Shown here: positions 45,500-57,109 of the stretch, piece after piece
Position numbering within the stretch: position 1 is the first letter of the stretch
Layout: every line of letters starts with the position of its first letter
Origin: Haberlea rhodopensis
Taxonomy: Eukaryota > Streptophyta > Magnoliopsida > Lamiales > Gesneriaceae
Direction: 5' to 3'
DNA length: 64,000 nucleotides
Assembly: GCA_907163345.1 (NCBI GenBank)
Contig: CAJQUN010001336.1
Location: forward strand, 1 to 64,000
The notes under the pieces: generated by a model
Database searches by the model: none
What the model saw: only the letters and a program-made list of their open reading frames with translations
Told to the model about the DNA's origin: nothing
Program-made: the position numbers and the translations under genes

Positions 45500-46580
45500 A
45501 AAATAACTCCTTCATAGCATGATCTGTAGGTTTTAGAATGAAAATATTTGTCAACAATTTCATCAATGGGCAATTTATTCCTTCTTAACACAACAACTGC
45601 ATGAGGACATGGGAATCCATCCAGCTGCCACAGGAAGCAAGACCATGTTTGCTTATCAAGGTGCACAGTAACTTAAGGGTATGCAAATACTTCAAAACAG
45701 GAATCAGATGACATCTTCACATTCCATGTGCGATCAATGTTTTCATAAGAAGTCCATCTCTTCTCCATCTTAGCACACAAAACACCATTCCATGGGGCAG
45801 CCTTCAACCTCCTATCACAAAACAAAACCATCAGCTTTGGATATAATCCACCATGTGAGTGATAGGCAGACCCCTCGCCTCTAAAATACATGAATTGAAT
45901 GACCCAGCTGCATTTGAATACATCTCTCAATATCGCAAGCCAGTTGAGTAAGCGTTTATCCACTTCTCCAAAGCAATTCCTTTCAAAAACTCTTCAACTA
46001 TTGATCCACCTTCTTGTTTCAAAACAAAAAGCTTTTCAATGAAAATGGCCTTCGTTGGTGAATATGCACAATCATCAAGCAAGAAACACAACCTCTCCCG
46101 AAACTGATTGGAAAAATGTTTGCCAGCATATCTGTCACGAAGGTTGCATTTTAAATGATAACAGGCAAAAAAATTGTATCAGGGTAGGTCCAATGACGAG
46201 ATGTAAGGCCTCCATTAAACCAACATTACGATCTGAAATGTACACAACATCTTTGCCATTGTCAATAATGTTGATCAAGCAATTCAAAAACCAATACCAA
46301 TTATCGAAGTTCTCGGAATGTACAACAACAAAAGCCAAATGGAAAACCTGCATCGTTAAACGAAGATATCTAAAATGATGGTAGTTATTAAATGACAATT
46401 CTGGTTAGGTGTTGAAAACGGTGTTAACCTCAAGGTGCACGTGTACAATGTCACAGAATGAATGTGCACGTGTAAATGTTCACCTGAATAGCTACCAGCG
46501 CACGGTTCATATACAGAGCAATGTGCAGTGGTGCATCAGTGCACTATCGATTAATCGTGCAGTAGCATCTAAACATAAAA
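45500..46580 (-). pseudogene. Mutator-like transposase, C-terminal half (MULE core and SWIM zinc finger)
   Basis: Minus-strand translation shows FHLAFVVVHSENFDNWYWFL and DVVYISDRNVGLMEAL, the MULE transposase core. It is followed by MEKRWTSYENIDRTWN and a SWIM finger (SCFLWQLDGFPCPHAVVV, near 45600). Stops and frameshifts interrupt it, for example after FAYP near 45675 and between 46135 and 45963. The N-terminal half is at 55397-56403, separated by the nested insertions. The 3' end is cut by the Copia LTR ending at 45499. Confidence 0.75.
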
Positions 46581-47537
46581 TGTAAGGCCCCGCTACTAAT
46601 TAAATATGTTTAACCTCGAGTTAGTAAACCCGAGTGATTAAAAGCGAAGAATTGGAATTGAGATGTTCCAGATCACAACACCTTATTTTTAACCAAGATA
46701 AAATACATCAAAAAATATTATTTTGGCGTGCAATTTTTGGCCATGCCATGCCCAAACCACCATCAAATCACCATCATGGACATTGGTGGATCATTGACTC
46801 AAAAATCATTAAATATTCCAATCCCCAACTGTTGAGCCTTAAACGCATGGTTGCGTTGTTAATCTTTGAGTTTTGATGATCAACAAAACTTGCATTTGTT
46901 ATACTAATATGTCTACTTAGTGTACAGGGTTATATTGATAAATTGGTTGGGAAGACCAATGGAAGAGAACCCAAGTTATACAATAACATATGCGAGTTCA
47001 TAGGACAAGCGGTGATTTTTATCAAGGAATCTATTGAGCTTGGACGAGAAGGAATGACATCTATGAACAACTAATTTAAGTGTTCAACATGTGTGGAATG
47101 ATGTTGGAACAATTTCTTATGATGGGATGAAGACCCACAAACCAATGGTCCGTTGGTGGGCAAATTCGTTTAGAAGCCAATTGGAGCGCATTGCAATGTT
47201 TTGATAATATCTCTTGGCTCGATGCTCCGAACAATGTGACTCCAAAGAGGTTGGAAATCCAACTCAATATTCTAGATTTCATATTCAAACATCTCAGTCC
47301 AATTCGGATTGCATCATGGAGAAAAATGTCATGGAAGTCATAACAAGTGCAGATTGTAGCAAGGTTTGAGCGACTGTAGCATTTTGGGCATGACTTCTTC
47401 ATACCTTAATGAAAGGCAATGAAATTTTGTACACACCTAGATAAGAGGAAGATCTACAACTTTCATGTTTACCACTTTTCCCAGAAATGAGCTTAAGATG
47501 GTCTAATAGTGCAAAGTTTGAGAGTGCTGAAATCTGG

Positions 47538-47890
47538 CAGATCACCTCAGGCGATCCGAGCCATCACCTCAGGCGATCCGAGCCATGTTGCGTACCATCG
47601 ACTGAAGCGATGGCACGGTGGGCACGCTGGCGATCAGATCGCCCCAGGCGATGGTCAACCTCGCCCCAGGCGATCCAGAATGCTTCCTAGGCCATTTTTT
47701 TGAGGGCGATCGCCCCAGGCGATGCACGGAACGCCCGAGGCGATCCAGAACTTTACCTACGGCCTTGTTTATCATTGACGATCGCCCCAGGCGATGGGGA
47801 GATCGCCCGAGGCGATCTGGGCCAGATTTGACCGTTAAAGGGTGGCGATGGGTGATCGCCCGAGACGATTTCCGAGGCGATCGAGGCGTG
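47538..47890 (+). repeat. GGCGAT/ATCGCC palindrome array in U3
   Basis: About fifteen words of the type GATCGCC(C/T)(C/G)AGGCGAT fall within 350 bases. Each is self-complementary around a three-base centre and so can form a short hairpin, and neighbouring words can pair with each other. GC content is far above the flanks. A matching array lies at about 51771-52124 in the 3' LTR. Confidence 0.85.
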
Positions 47891-47944
47891 ATTCAAGCCT
47901 TATGTGTAGCAACGGCTAGTAGGAGCTTTGGGGGCCTCCTACAC

Positions 47945-47952
47945 TATAAATA
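47945..47952 (+). promoter_or_regulatory. TATA box of the family B LTR
   Basis: The sequence 'cactataaatatgg' lies about 55 bases after the palindrome array. The same box is at 52179-52186 in the 3' LTR and 44884-44891 in the older LTR, making it the best core-promoter candidate. Confidence 0.65.
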
Positions 47953-48250
47953 TGGATCTTTTGGAGCTTTTTGAAGGCAAGAAACAAGACTATAAACTAC
48001 AAGAAAGCCTTGATCAATTCAAATTACTTTAGCATTGCAAACTTCATACATTTGTGTGTATTGGAGTTTGTAATTCATTTCTTGTTGTGTGAGTTTTGAT
48101 TCTTCGTATTGGTACACCTTGAAGGTGTTTGATTGAGTTTCTTGTAAAGGTCCTCCAACACCAAAGCAAGTTGGAAAATTGTAAAGTCGCCAACAAGTAA
48201 AGTTGGTGCATGTGTTGTGGCTATCCTTGGAGCCCTTAAGGCCAAGAAGA

Positions 48251-48341
48251 CTCGTGAAGAGTGTTGGTAGCTCGTGAAGAGCTTTGTGTACTCGTGAAGA
48301 GTATTGTGCTCGGGAAGAGCTTTGTAAACTCGGGAAGAGTT
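48251..48341 (+). repeat. Five-copy 18-20 bp tandem repeat in R/U5
   Basis: The word ctcgtgaagag (three times) or ctcgggaagag (twice) recurs every 18-20 bases. The 3' LTR has the same array at about 52485-52575. The older LTR at 44338-45499 lacks it, so it arose within this subfamily. Confidence 0.8.
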
Positions 48342-48638
48342 GGGTTGTGGCTAACTTGGAGCCCTCAAGGCCAAGATCATTTATTCTAGTGGAACCTCGG
48401 TTGGAGGTTATCTAACCGGGAAGAGGAGACGTAGACGATTCATCGCCGAACTTCTATAACAAATCTTTGTGTCTTTTATTGCTTTAATTTTCATTACGCA
48501 TTTATTTACTTATTCTTTTTATTTATCGGTTGACTAAAGGCTTCCGCAAAGCGCAAACTATTTTTATTTTACAAACTCATTTTAAAACGCTAAAGTAGCC
48601 AAGGAATCTCATTCACCCCCCTCTTCGATTCCAACAAG

Positions 48639-48650
48639 TGGTATCAGAGC
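48639..48650 (+). other. Primer-binding site (initiator-Met tRNA)
   Basis: TGGTATCAGAGC occurs two bases after the 5' LTR, an exact match to the initiator-Met tRNA complement common in plant Copia elements. Confidence 0.85.
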
Positions 48651-48683
48651 CATTTGATTTTTGTTTTAAATCAAAATTTCTAT

Positions 48684-50086
48684 ATGGCTAATCTAGCAAA
48701 TGAGTTTGTTCAAGGTCAATCGACAAATTGCCCTCCGCTTTTCACGGGTGATAACTACGGTTATTGGAATAATAGAATTTCTCTATACATCCAATCCGTA
48801 GATTATGATCTATGGAAAATCATAGTGAAAGGTCCACATATTCCTTTAAAGGAAGTTGGGGGAATTAGTGTTCCCAAAGAAATGGACGATTTCAATAGAG
48901 CGGATATGATATTAATTTCACAAAATGCTAAAGCGATTAATATTTTGCATTGTGCCTTAGATATGAAGGAGTACAACCGGATCTCGATGTGCTCAACGGC
49001 TAAGGAGATATGGGACAAATTGCAAATTTGTCATGAAGGAACCAACCAAGTGAAGGAGACCAAGATTGATCTCCTACAACTCAAATATGAGACATTCGAG
49101 ATGGAGTCCGGAGAAGAAGTGGATTCAATGTTTAGGAGGCTCACCATAATTATCAATGAGCTTGCCCAACTTGGAGAGAAGTACCCTCCAAAGCAAATAT
49201 GGAGGAGAGCCCTAAGAGCCTTGCCTAAGGAATGGGATGCAAAAAGGACGGCCATCATCGAGTCCAACAAAGGGGAGAACGCATCTTATGATCTTGATGA
49301 GCTCCATGGCACATTGGTGACCCATGAGCTTGAAGTTGCCACAAGGAGAGAAGTAAAAGAGGATGATAGATCTAAAAGAAATGGGATCGCTTTGGTTGGA
49401 AGGAAAGACCACTCCGATGATGAAGATGATGATGATGATGAGGAAATGGCATTGTTCACAAGAAAGTTCAAGAAGTTCTTCAACAAACATGGCAAGTCAA
49501 AGAACTCAAGTGCAACCAAACATGAATCCAAAAATGAGGTAACTTGCTATAATTGTCAAGAAAAAGGCCACTATGCTAACAAATGTCCTAGGAAGAAGAA
49601 TGAGGACAAAGGCAAGAAGAAGGCTTTTATAGCTACATGGAGTGATAGCGACTCCGATGAAGAAGAAGCCACCAATCTTTGTTTAATGGCTCTTGGAGAT
49701 GAAGGAGATGAAAGCGATGATGAGGTACCTTCTTTTGATGAACTTTTAGAATCTTATAATGATCTTATTGATGCTCTTGGCAAAACCAAGATGAGTAATA
49801 ACTACTCAAACTTGAGATTGCTAAGAAAGATGAAGAAAATAATTCATTGAAAAAAGAATTAGATTCTTTAAAGATATCCTTTTGCAAATATAGTGAAAGT
49901 AGTCAAAAGATGAGTGAATTGCTTGGATTACAACGATGTAGCTTTGACAAAGCCGGGTTAGGCTTTTCAAACAAATCAAAATATTTTTCAAGCTTGTTGG
50001 CCAAAGCAAAGCACAACTCTCTTACTTGCACTTATTGTTGTAAAAATGGTCATAGCAAGAATAAATGTAGGTTTGCTAGAATCTAA
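48684..50086 (+). CDS. Copia Gag polyprotein (UBN2 type) with two zinc knuckles, frameshifted
   Basis: From the ATG at 48684 (MANLANEFVQ) the protein has the Copia gag N-terminus (PPLFTGDNYGYWNNRI), a UBN2-type capsid region (KEIWDKLQICHEGTNQVKE, LKYETFEMESGEEV, ELAQLGEKYPP), an acidic stretch (HSDDEDDDDDEE), and a CX2CX4HX4C zinc knuckle at 49545-49586. The frame ends at 49850. The conserved continuation lies in the next frame from about 49820 (ENNSLKKELDSLK), with a second CX2CX4HX4C knuckle at 50027-50068 and a stop after 50083. So one frameshift separates the two parts. It may be damage or programmed shifting. Gag forms the virus-like particle and binds the element RNA. No pol follows. 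Confidence 0.85.
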
Positions 50087-51042
50087 TACCAACCTAATAA
50101 AAGGTGGAAATGGATTCCAAAGGTGCCAAAGGAAGTTAACCCTCTAGGACCCAAAAATCAAATGGGTACCAAAGATCCTTCTATTGCCAACCTGTTTTGT
50201 TGGGTCAACAATGGGATGAAGGATGAAGGCACAAGCACCTCAAGGGAGGAAACCATCTTATTCACCACTATAGAAGAAGCACGAGGCATAGGACCAATGA
50301 CAAGAACGCACTCTTGTCATCAAAGGTAAAATTTATTTTATACATTTTAAAAGAGCAATTCAAAATTTAATTGGCACAAATTAATTGTGACCAATAAATA
50401 TGAAGCTCAATATTCATTGGTAGTAAAATGCATAACCCCTTAGCATATGCACATATAAATTATTTTGTGCATGATTCTTGCTTATCTCTTTTTGGTATAT
50501 ATATCTTGATATGCCTAAAATTCAAATTTGAATATGCAATGTGGAAATTTGCAATTATATGTTTTGTTAACTTATCTAATAATGCTTTGATATTTTTAAT
50601 GTTTATTGGGCTTAAGTGCATGAACTCATGGTAGAACATATGCACACTTTGCAAAATTTAGAATTCATTGTTGATTGCCTTAAACGCATGTTTTTTTTTC
50701 ATCTCATTGATTAAATCTTATGCTTATTACATGCTTGATGAGGAACATGTGTAAATTGTTGAAATATGGCTATGTGGCAACATATAATTGAACTATGTTT
50801 ATTTAAATTTTGTGCTTTTTGATTATCACAAAAAGGGGGAGAATTTTGTGATAAACTTGAACCTTAATTCATGCATAGTTTAAGGGGGAGAGCTTGAGTA
50901 TGCATGGTTTGAGGGGGAGAGTTATTTGCTTGATTAACTTGTAGTGTATGCAATTGTTAAGGGGGAGTTATTTTTACTCACATTTCATGCATATTACTTA
51001 TTCAAGTTTATCAAGTTTTGTGATCATCAAAAAGGGGGAGAT
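50087..51042 (+). other. Gag tail remnant and repeated polypurine tracts
   Basis: Up to about 50330 there is a Copia-like linker (WIPKVPKEVNPLGPKNQ), which normally precedes the protease, then nothing of pol. Polypurine runs of the aaggggga type occur near 50831, 50881, 50914, 50958 and finally 51031-51042, directly before the 3' LTR. Five tracts in 210 bases are more than a simple element needs. Confidence 0.75.
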
Positions 51043-52870
51043 TGTTGAGCCTTAAACGCATGGTTGCGTTTAATGCGTTAAATTATCCCCGGTTAATCTT
51101 TGAGTTTTGATGATCAACAAAACTTGCATTTGTTATACTAATATGTCTACTTAGTGTACAGGGTTATATTGATAAATTGGTTGGGAAGACCAATGGAAGA
51201 GAACCCAAGTTATACAATAACATATGCGAGTTCATAGGACAAGCGGTGATTTTTATCAAGGAATCTATTGAGCTTGGACGAGAAGGAATGACATCTATGA
51301 ACAACTAATTTAAGTGTTCAACATGTGTGGAATGATGTTGGAACAATTTCTTATGATGGGATGAAGACCCAACAAACCAATGGTCCGTTGGTGGGCAAAT
51401 TCGTTTAGAAGCCAATTGGAGCGCATTGCAATGTTTTGATAATATCTCTTGGCTCGATGCTCCGAACAATGTGAATCCAAAGAGGTTGGAAATCCAACTC
51501 AATATTCTAGATTTCATATTCAAACATCTCAGTCCAATTCGGATTTCATCATGGAGAAAAATGTCATGGAAGTCATAACAAGTGCAGATTGTAGCAAGGT
51601 TTGAGCGACTGTAGCATTTTGGGCATACTTCTTCATACCTTAATGAAAGGCAATGAAATTTTGTACACACCTAGATAAGAGGAAGATCTACAACTTTCAT
51701 GTTTACCACTTTTCCCAGAAATGAGCTTAAGATGGTCTAATAGTGCAAAGTTTGAGAGTGCTGAAATCTGGCAGATCACCTCAGGCGATCCGAGCCATCA
51801 CCTCAGGCGATCCGAGCCATGTTGCGCACCATCGACTGAAGCGATGGCACGGTGGGCACGCTGGCGATCAGATCGCCCCAGGCGATGGTCAACCTCGCCC
51901 CAGGCGATCCAGAATGCTTCCTAGGCCATTTTTTTTAGGGCGATCGCCCCAGGCGATGCACGGAACGCCCGAGGCGATCCAGAACTTTACCTACGGCCTT
52001 GTTTATCATTGACGATCGCCCCAGGCGATGGGGAGATCGCCCGAGGCGATCTGGGCCAGATTTGACCGTTAAAGGGTGGCGATGGGTGATCGCCCGAGGC
52101 GATTTCCGAGGCGATCGAGGCGTGATTCAAGCCTTATGTGTAGCAACGGCTAGTAGGAGCTTTGGGGGCCTCCTACACTATAAATATGGATCTTTTGGAG
52201 CTTTTTGAAGGCAAGAAACAAGACTATAAACTACAAGAAAGCCTTGATCAATTCAAATTACTTTAGCATTGCAAACTTCATACATTTGTGTGTATTGGAG
52301 TTTGTAATTCATTTCTTGTTGTGTGAGTTTTGATTCTTCGTATTGGTACACCTTGAAGGTGTTTGATTGAGTTTCTTGTAAAGGTCCTCCAACACCAAAG
52401 CAAGTTGGAAAATTGTAAAGTCGCCAACAAGTAAAGTTGGTGCATGTGTTGTGGCTATCCTTGGAGCCCTTAAGGCCAAGAAGACTCGTGAAGAGTGTTG
52501 GTAGCTCGTGAAGAGCTTTGTGTACTCGTGAAGAGTATTGTGCTCGGGAAGAGCTTTGTAAACTCGGGAAGAGTTGGGTTGTGGCTAACTTGGAGCCCTC
52601 AAGGCCAAGATCATTTATTCTAGTGGAACCTCGGTTGGAGGTTATCTAACCGGGAAGAGGAGACGTAGACGATTCATCGCCGAACTTCTATAACAAATCT
52701 TTGTGTCTTTTATTGCTTTAATTTTCATTACGCATTTATTTACTTATTCTTTTTATTTATCGGTTGACTAAAGGCTTCCGCAAAGCGCAAACTATTTTTA
52801 TTTTACAAACTCATTTTAAAACGCTAAAGTAGCCAAGGAATCTCATTCACCCCCCTCTTCGATTCCAACA
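51043..52870 (+). repeat. 3' LTR of the gag-only element
   Basis: It is 1828 bp, with palindrome array (51771-52124), TATA (52179-52186) and R/U5 repeats (52485-52575) as in the 5' LTR. It is followed by the second CCAAC duplication. Confidence 0.9.
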
Positions 52871-55396
52871 CCAACCTTGTGGGTATCGCTCCTCACCTTT
52901 AAAATAATGGCATGGGTGATGTCACTTTCATTTTTACCAAGCAAACTGATTCTCCTCCCTCTTTCATCCTCTCAAACTCCTATCCTCCTCTCCCCTTCAA
53001 AAATTCAAAACCCACGCCACTTATTCTTCTTCTTCAATCTTGCTTAAATCAAACATACAAGCATAGATTTGGGTAGGAAACAAATGTAGCAGCAAGGAGT
53101 TGGGAGAGTTTGAAAGCTTTGGAGGTATATCATCATCTTTTTGTATTTAACTTAGAATTTATACATTTTGGGTCGATTTTTAGAGTTTTGATATGAAATA
53201 AGAAGTGAAATTCATGTTGTCATAAGTTTCAACATAAACTATTGTTGCATGCAGTAGATTGTTCTGTATTTTCTATTTTCTAACATATGAATCTGACTTT
53301 GAGCCCCAAACAAAAATTGTAGATATATGAGTTTTCGTCCTGTGGTTAAAATTTGAGACCATTTGGACGTGAAATGAGTGAGATATATTCATTTTACAAA
53401 AGGGTGCCAGATTCGACTCTGCATGTGCTGAAAATGCACATGCAATATAAAATTCCAAACTTTTGACAAATTATACTTCCGAATTTCTTTTTGGTCTTCA
53501 AATCAAAGTTGTCGATCTTTCAATTTTATGCAATTTAAAAAAAACAAAAAAAGAAGCATGCAATTTGGGTCTCCAAAGTAAAAGTTATATTGATTTCACT
53601 TTCAGTGCTCAATTTCGCCTTTGCATGTCCATGCATGTTGCATGTGGACTGTAATTCGGCTTTCTGGGCAAAGTTTATTCCGAATTTGGTGTCGATCTTC
53701 AAGCAAAAATTGTAGGTCTTTAAATTCTATTGAATATTATAAAAGAGAGCTTAATTTGGACCTAATTTGAAGAAGTTATGAATTTTATACTAGTAGTTCT
53801 CATTCTGACCCTGCATGTGGGCGAAATTACGCATGCAGTGTGTTCTTCGAATTCCTGGGCATTTTGGTTAGAATTTCCGGAAAATGTCACAAATAAATAT
53901 TTTAGTACTTTGCGTTGGCTGTCGTTTGCCACTAGAATCACTCAATTTGGATTTGAAACGAAAATGTTATAGCATTTTTACTAACACTGCTCAAGCTGGA
54001 AAACAAACTTTTAAATGCTAAGGTTTTAGTGTTCAAACCCCACTTAGATGGTCGAACCAGCTTGACACCATAATTGATGAAATGTAGTATTTTGAGTTTC
54101 TGAACTTTGAGCACTCGAATCGAGTCGTTTTGATGTTGATGGAATTATAGCGATTTTTCTACGAAAATGGGTCAGGCTGAAAATGTAGGAAAATCGATAA
54201 GGGTCATATTTTTAGGTTAGGTTTGATTCAATGCACTATTTGAACACTTAATGTCATTTTGGAATTTATATGACTATGTTAATAGACTCTGGGTGACTCG
54301 AGGAGAATTCGGTAGTTTAGTCTCGGTCTGAGGTACGTTGAAATGAGTTGTATCATGACGTCTGGCAAAGGCGTGCAATGATACTACTGTATGAACTTTG
54401 TGCCATTACTTGATTTATATGAATTAATTGTCACTATATAATTATTATGTGACTATATGATATGATGAATGTCTTGGATTACATGATATGTGAAATTACA
54501 TTATATGTATGTACTTTCACATGAGATTGCATGATATATTGAGTTGCATATGTCATTTGATGCATAAATGAGTCATGGACATATCATATTGATCTATCAT
54601 TTCTTTGTTATCCATGATTATGACTGAGTTGATTCACTCTGGTGTCGGGGACGACGGGCACGACGATGACAGACAGTTTAGGTAGCGACTGTAGTCACGC
54701 GCGTTGCTACCGGGCCTAGACACGAGGGATGACGAGCACAACACATGATGATTCTCCTAGCGCAAAGTGCGTGTGCTGTCACCCTCTGCTCGAGCTTGAT
54801 ATTGATTGATACCTTTCCTTTGGCCTCCGATTTTTGTATCTTGATATTCGATTCCTTGTACCCATTCATACATCGCATTCATACGTGGTATGCATTGCAT
54901 ACTTTGTCATTTGACATGATTTATTTATTTCTCGTACTGGGGTACTGACCCCCTTTGTGGGGGCTGCCATGTCTTTTGTGGTTCGGACATGGCAGACTTT
55001 ATAGAAGGACGTGGTGATGGTGCTACGCATCAAGAGATAACCGAGCTTTATGATGAACGAGCTCGGGTTATGTATGGCTTTTCACTCCCAAAAATAGTAT
55101 ATGACTTTTAAAACAAAATAAATTTACCGGGGTATGCCGCATGTATATTGTACTTGGGATATGATATTTCGAGTCTTTGTGATAATGCTGAATGTCGTTT
55201 GTTTTATTATCTGCAAATGACAGGCGTAACTATATATATATTTTTTGATATTAATATATATATATATATATGTATCACTGAAAAGCGAAATAAAATTTAG
55301 GGTCATTTAACATTACATTTTAAACTAATCTTCCGATGTTTACATAAATTGATCATTGTATGATAATTAAACACATATTAGGACCGGGCCCTCACA

Positions 55397-56403
55397 CAAA
55401 ATATTAGATAATTGCATACCTTGATTACCATCATTTGCAGTGGCAGACAAAAGAGTGCTATTGAAACGGGATTTCAAAAACATTCCATCAAGGAATAACA
55501 TTGGCCGGCAATATTTGAACCCATCAATGCTAGCACGAAATGAAACAAACAGACGACTGAATCGATCACTCTCATCAACTTCAAGCTTTACAAAACTTCC
55601 AACATTAATTGATTTCACAGCATCAACATACGACTTCAGTTCCTGGAAGGACTCCTCGTAACTTCCAAATGCTGTAGATCTGGCCTTCTCCACGCTTCTC
55701 CATGCTTTAGTGTACGTGATATCCAAGTCATAATCTATTTTCATAAGATCACACAAAGTTATTGCAGAGAAGGTAGCATTGGCACTGACTCGTTCATCAA
55801 TAATTCCAGATAATATATCCGAACATATCCTCTTTGATTTGTGTTTCATTACCCCAAGCCCCAAGTGTGAACATTGTTCAATTTCTTGATATAAAAAGAA
55901 TCATTTACTCGTGGAATGTTGGCATTCACAAACCAACCACAACCTTCATCATACTTATTCGCACACACAACAACTACTCTATCCATATTATTTTTAATGT
56001 AGTTAAAATCAAAACCGATTTCAACCGAATATTTGCTAAGTTCGCACCGAAACTCTTGTACACCTCCTCTAAAGTCTTGACATACCTTACTAATAATTGA
56101 TGACCAACCATTACATAACAACAACTTTTCCTTACTATTGACATCACATTTTCGATGATTGGAATCATAACCAAAAGATGAATTACAACCTTCTTCAGTT
56201 ACATCATATGCATATTTTGAGTATTCTGGTGCAGATGCATCACATGCATCTTGGTTATCTCTTGGTGCAATCACAGCTATGTGCATAATTTGAGACATGC
56301 GTTGCACGTGGAACCTGTGCACCACATGACTCAAAAGGTGCAATATCGTGGCCTTCACCAGCAGATGGCATAATCTAATTCCTACTACCAGACGAAGCTC
56401 CAA
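55397..56403 (-). pseudogene. Mutator-like transposase, N-terminal half (MuDR domain)
   Basis: Minus-strand translation shows the MuDR N-terminal pattern: GVQEFRCELSKYSVEIGFDF, VVVVCANKYDEGCGWFV and KKLNNVHTWGLG. After a frameshift near 55860 come VMKHKSKRICSDIL, KAWRSVEKARSTAFGSYEES, PMLFLDGMFLKSRF and ATANDGNQ. The FLDGMFLK segment holds the first catalytic Asp. A donor GTATGC follows at about 55418, so the solo LTR landed in an intron. The C-terminal half is at 45500-46580. The gene is dead. Confidence 0.8.
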
Positions 56404-56659
56404 ATAATACTATTTTTTCATCGTCGACATCCAGTGTCAACAAATGCACATCAATTAGTTTACATAACATAAACATGTTTCGGATATCATCTTCATTGTT
56501 CAAACAACATTTAGAGTGTTTTGTAATGGAATACTTAAAGGAAACCCCGTAGAAATTATAATCAGACTACTTACCAGATGCAATAGACGTTAATTCATAG
56601 AATGAGAAGCCGGAATTCACGTTCAACACTTGGGTTTCACCTCTAAACTTCAACAAAAA

Positions 56660-56925
56660 GGATGAATGTCGAATCCATCGCAGGTGTTTGGATGAAAAAA
56701 ATAACACGTTCATTTCATCGCAGTGTATAGATGAATCAATAAAAAGTTAACTGATCCATGGGTATCGACAATTTGATGCTTTTTGAATTTCGATGGAATT
56801 CGAATCCATCACAAGTGTTTTGGATGATTAAAAAAAACACGTTAATTTGATCGCATGGTATAGATGAATCATTGAGATAATTAATTGATCAATGGGTATT
56901 CACAATTCGATGGAATTTCAATTAA
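56660..56925. repeat. Two diverged tandem copies of about 120 bp
   Basis: The block 'gaatccatc(g/a)ca(g/a)gtgtt...acacgtt(c/a)attt...tatagatgaatca...tgatc(c/a)atgggtat' appears at about 56670-56770 and again at about 56800-56905. It lies upstream of the transposase N-terminus and could be part of the element's terminal region. I could not match it to an inverted copy at the other end. Confidence 0.6.
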
Positions 56926-57109
56926 AAAAATATCTCTAAATATGATTTCAAGTTCAAAATATTTTCAACTTAATAAAATACTTAACTATAAAAAACTTAA
57001 AATATGAAAATATTTGAATTTTGTTTTGTTAGTGAGAATTGTTAGTTAAAGTTAAAATTTCCCTGGAAACGGCGACACTGCGGCAAATGCATACTGCTTG
57101 ACCCTAAAA

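Larger units (their letters stand above)
46830..48636 (+). repeat. 5' LTR of the gag-only element
   Basis: U3 has a palindrome array at 47538-47890, TATA at 47945-47952, and an R/U5 array of 'ctcgtgaagag' words at 48251-48341. It lacks about 21 bases near position 46860 that the 3' LTR has (around 51070-51091). Confidence 0.9.
46830..52870 (+). mobile_element. Gag-only (TR-GAG-like) Copia retrotransposon, family B, TSD CCAAC
   Basis: LTRs at 46830-48636 (1807 bp) and 51043-52870 (1828 bp) begin TGTTGAGCCTTAAACGC and end CGATTCCAACA. They are nearly identical apart from an indel of about 21 bases close to the start. Perfect duplications CCAAC lie at 46825-46829 and 52871-52875. The 2406-bp internal part has a primer-binding site, a gag gene, several polypurine tracts and no protease, integrase, RT or RNase H. 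It is therefore non-autonomous but still codes (or recently coded) Gag. The polypurine repetition and U3 palindromes suggest the Sirevirus lineage. Confidence 0.9.
46581..55396. mobile_element. Probable Gypsy-type solo LTR, split by the gag-only Copia element
   Basis: The left part 46581-46829 begins TGTAAGGCCCCGC. The right part 52876-55396 ends GGGCCCTCACA. Joined across the CCAAC duplication they give about 2.77 kb without coding sequence. TG...CA ends and inverted GGCCC/GGGCC words near the ends fit an LTR. Flanks are TAAAA and CAAAA, a 4-of-5 match to a target duplication. It sits within an intron of the Mutator-like transposase. A non-LTR identity is not excluded. Confidence 0.55.

Noticed and set aside
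47487..52208. Arg/Pro-rich open frames in the GGCGATCGCC arrays
   Set aside because: They are low-complexity translations of a palindromic array, overlap in several frames and both strands, and lie in LTR U3.
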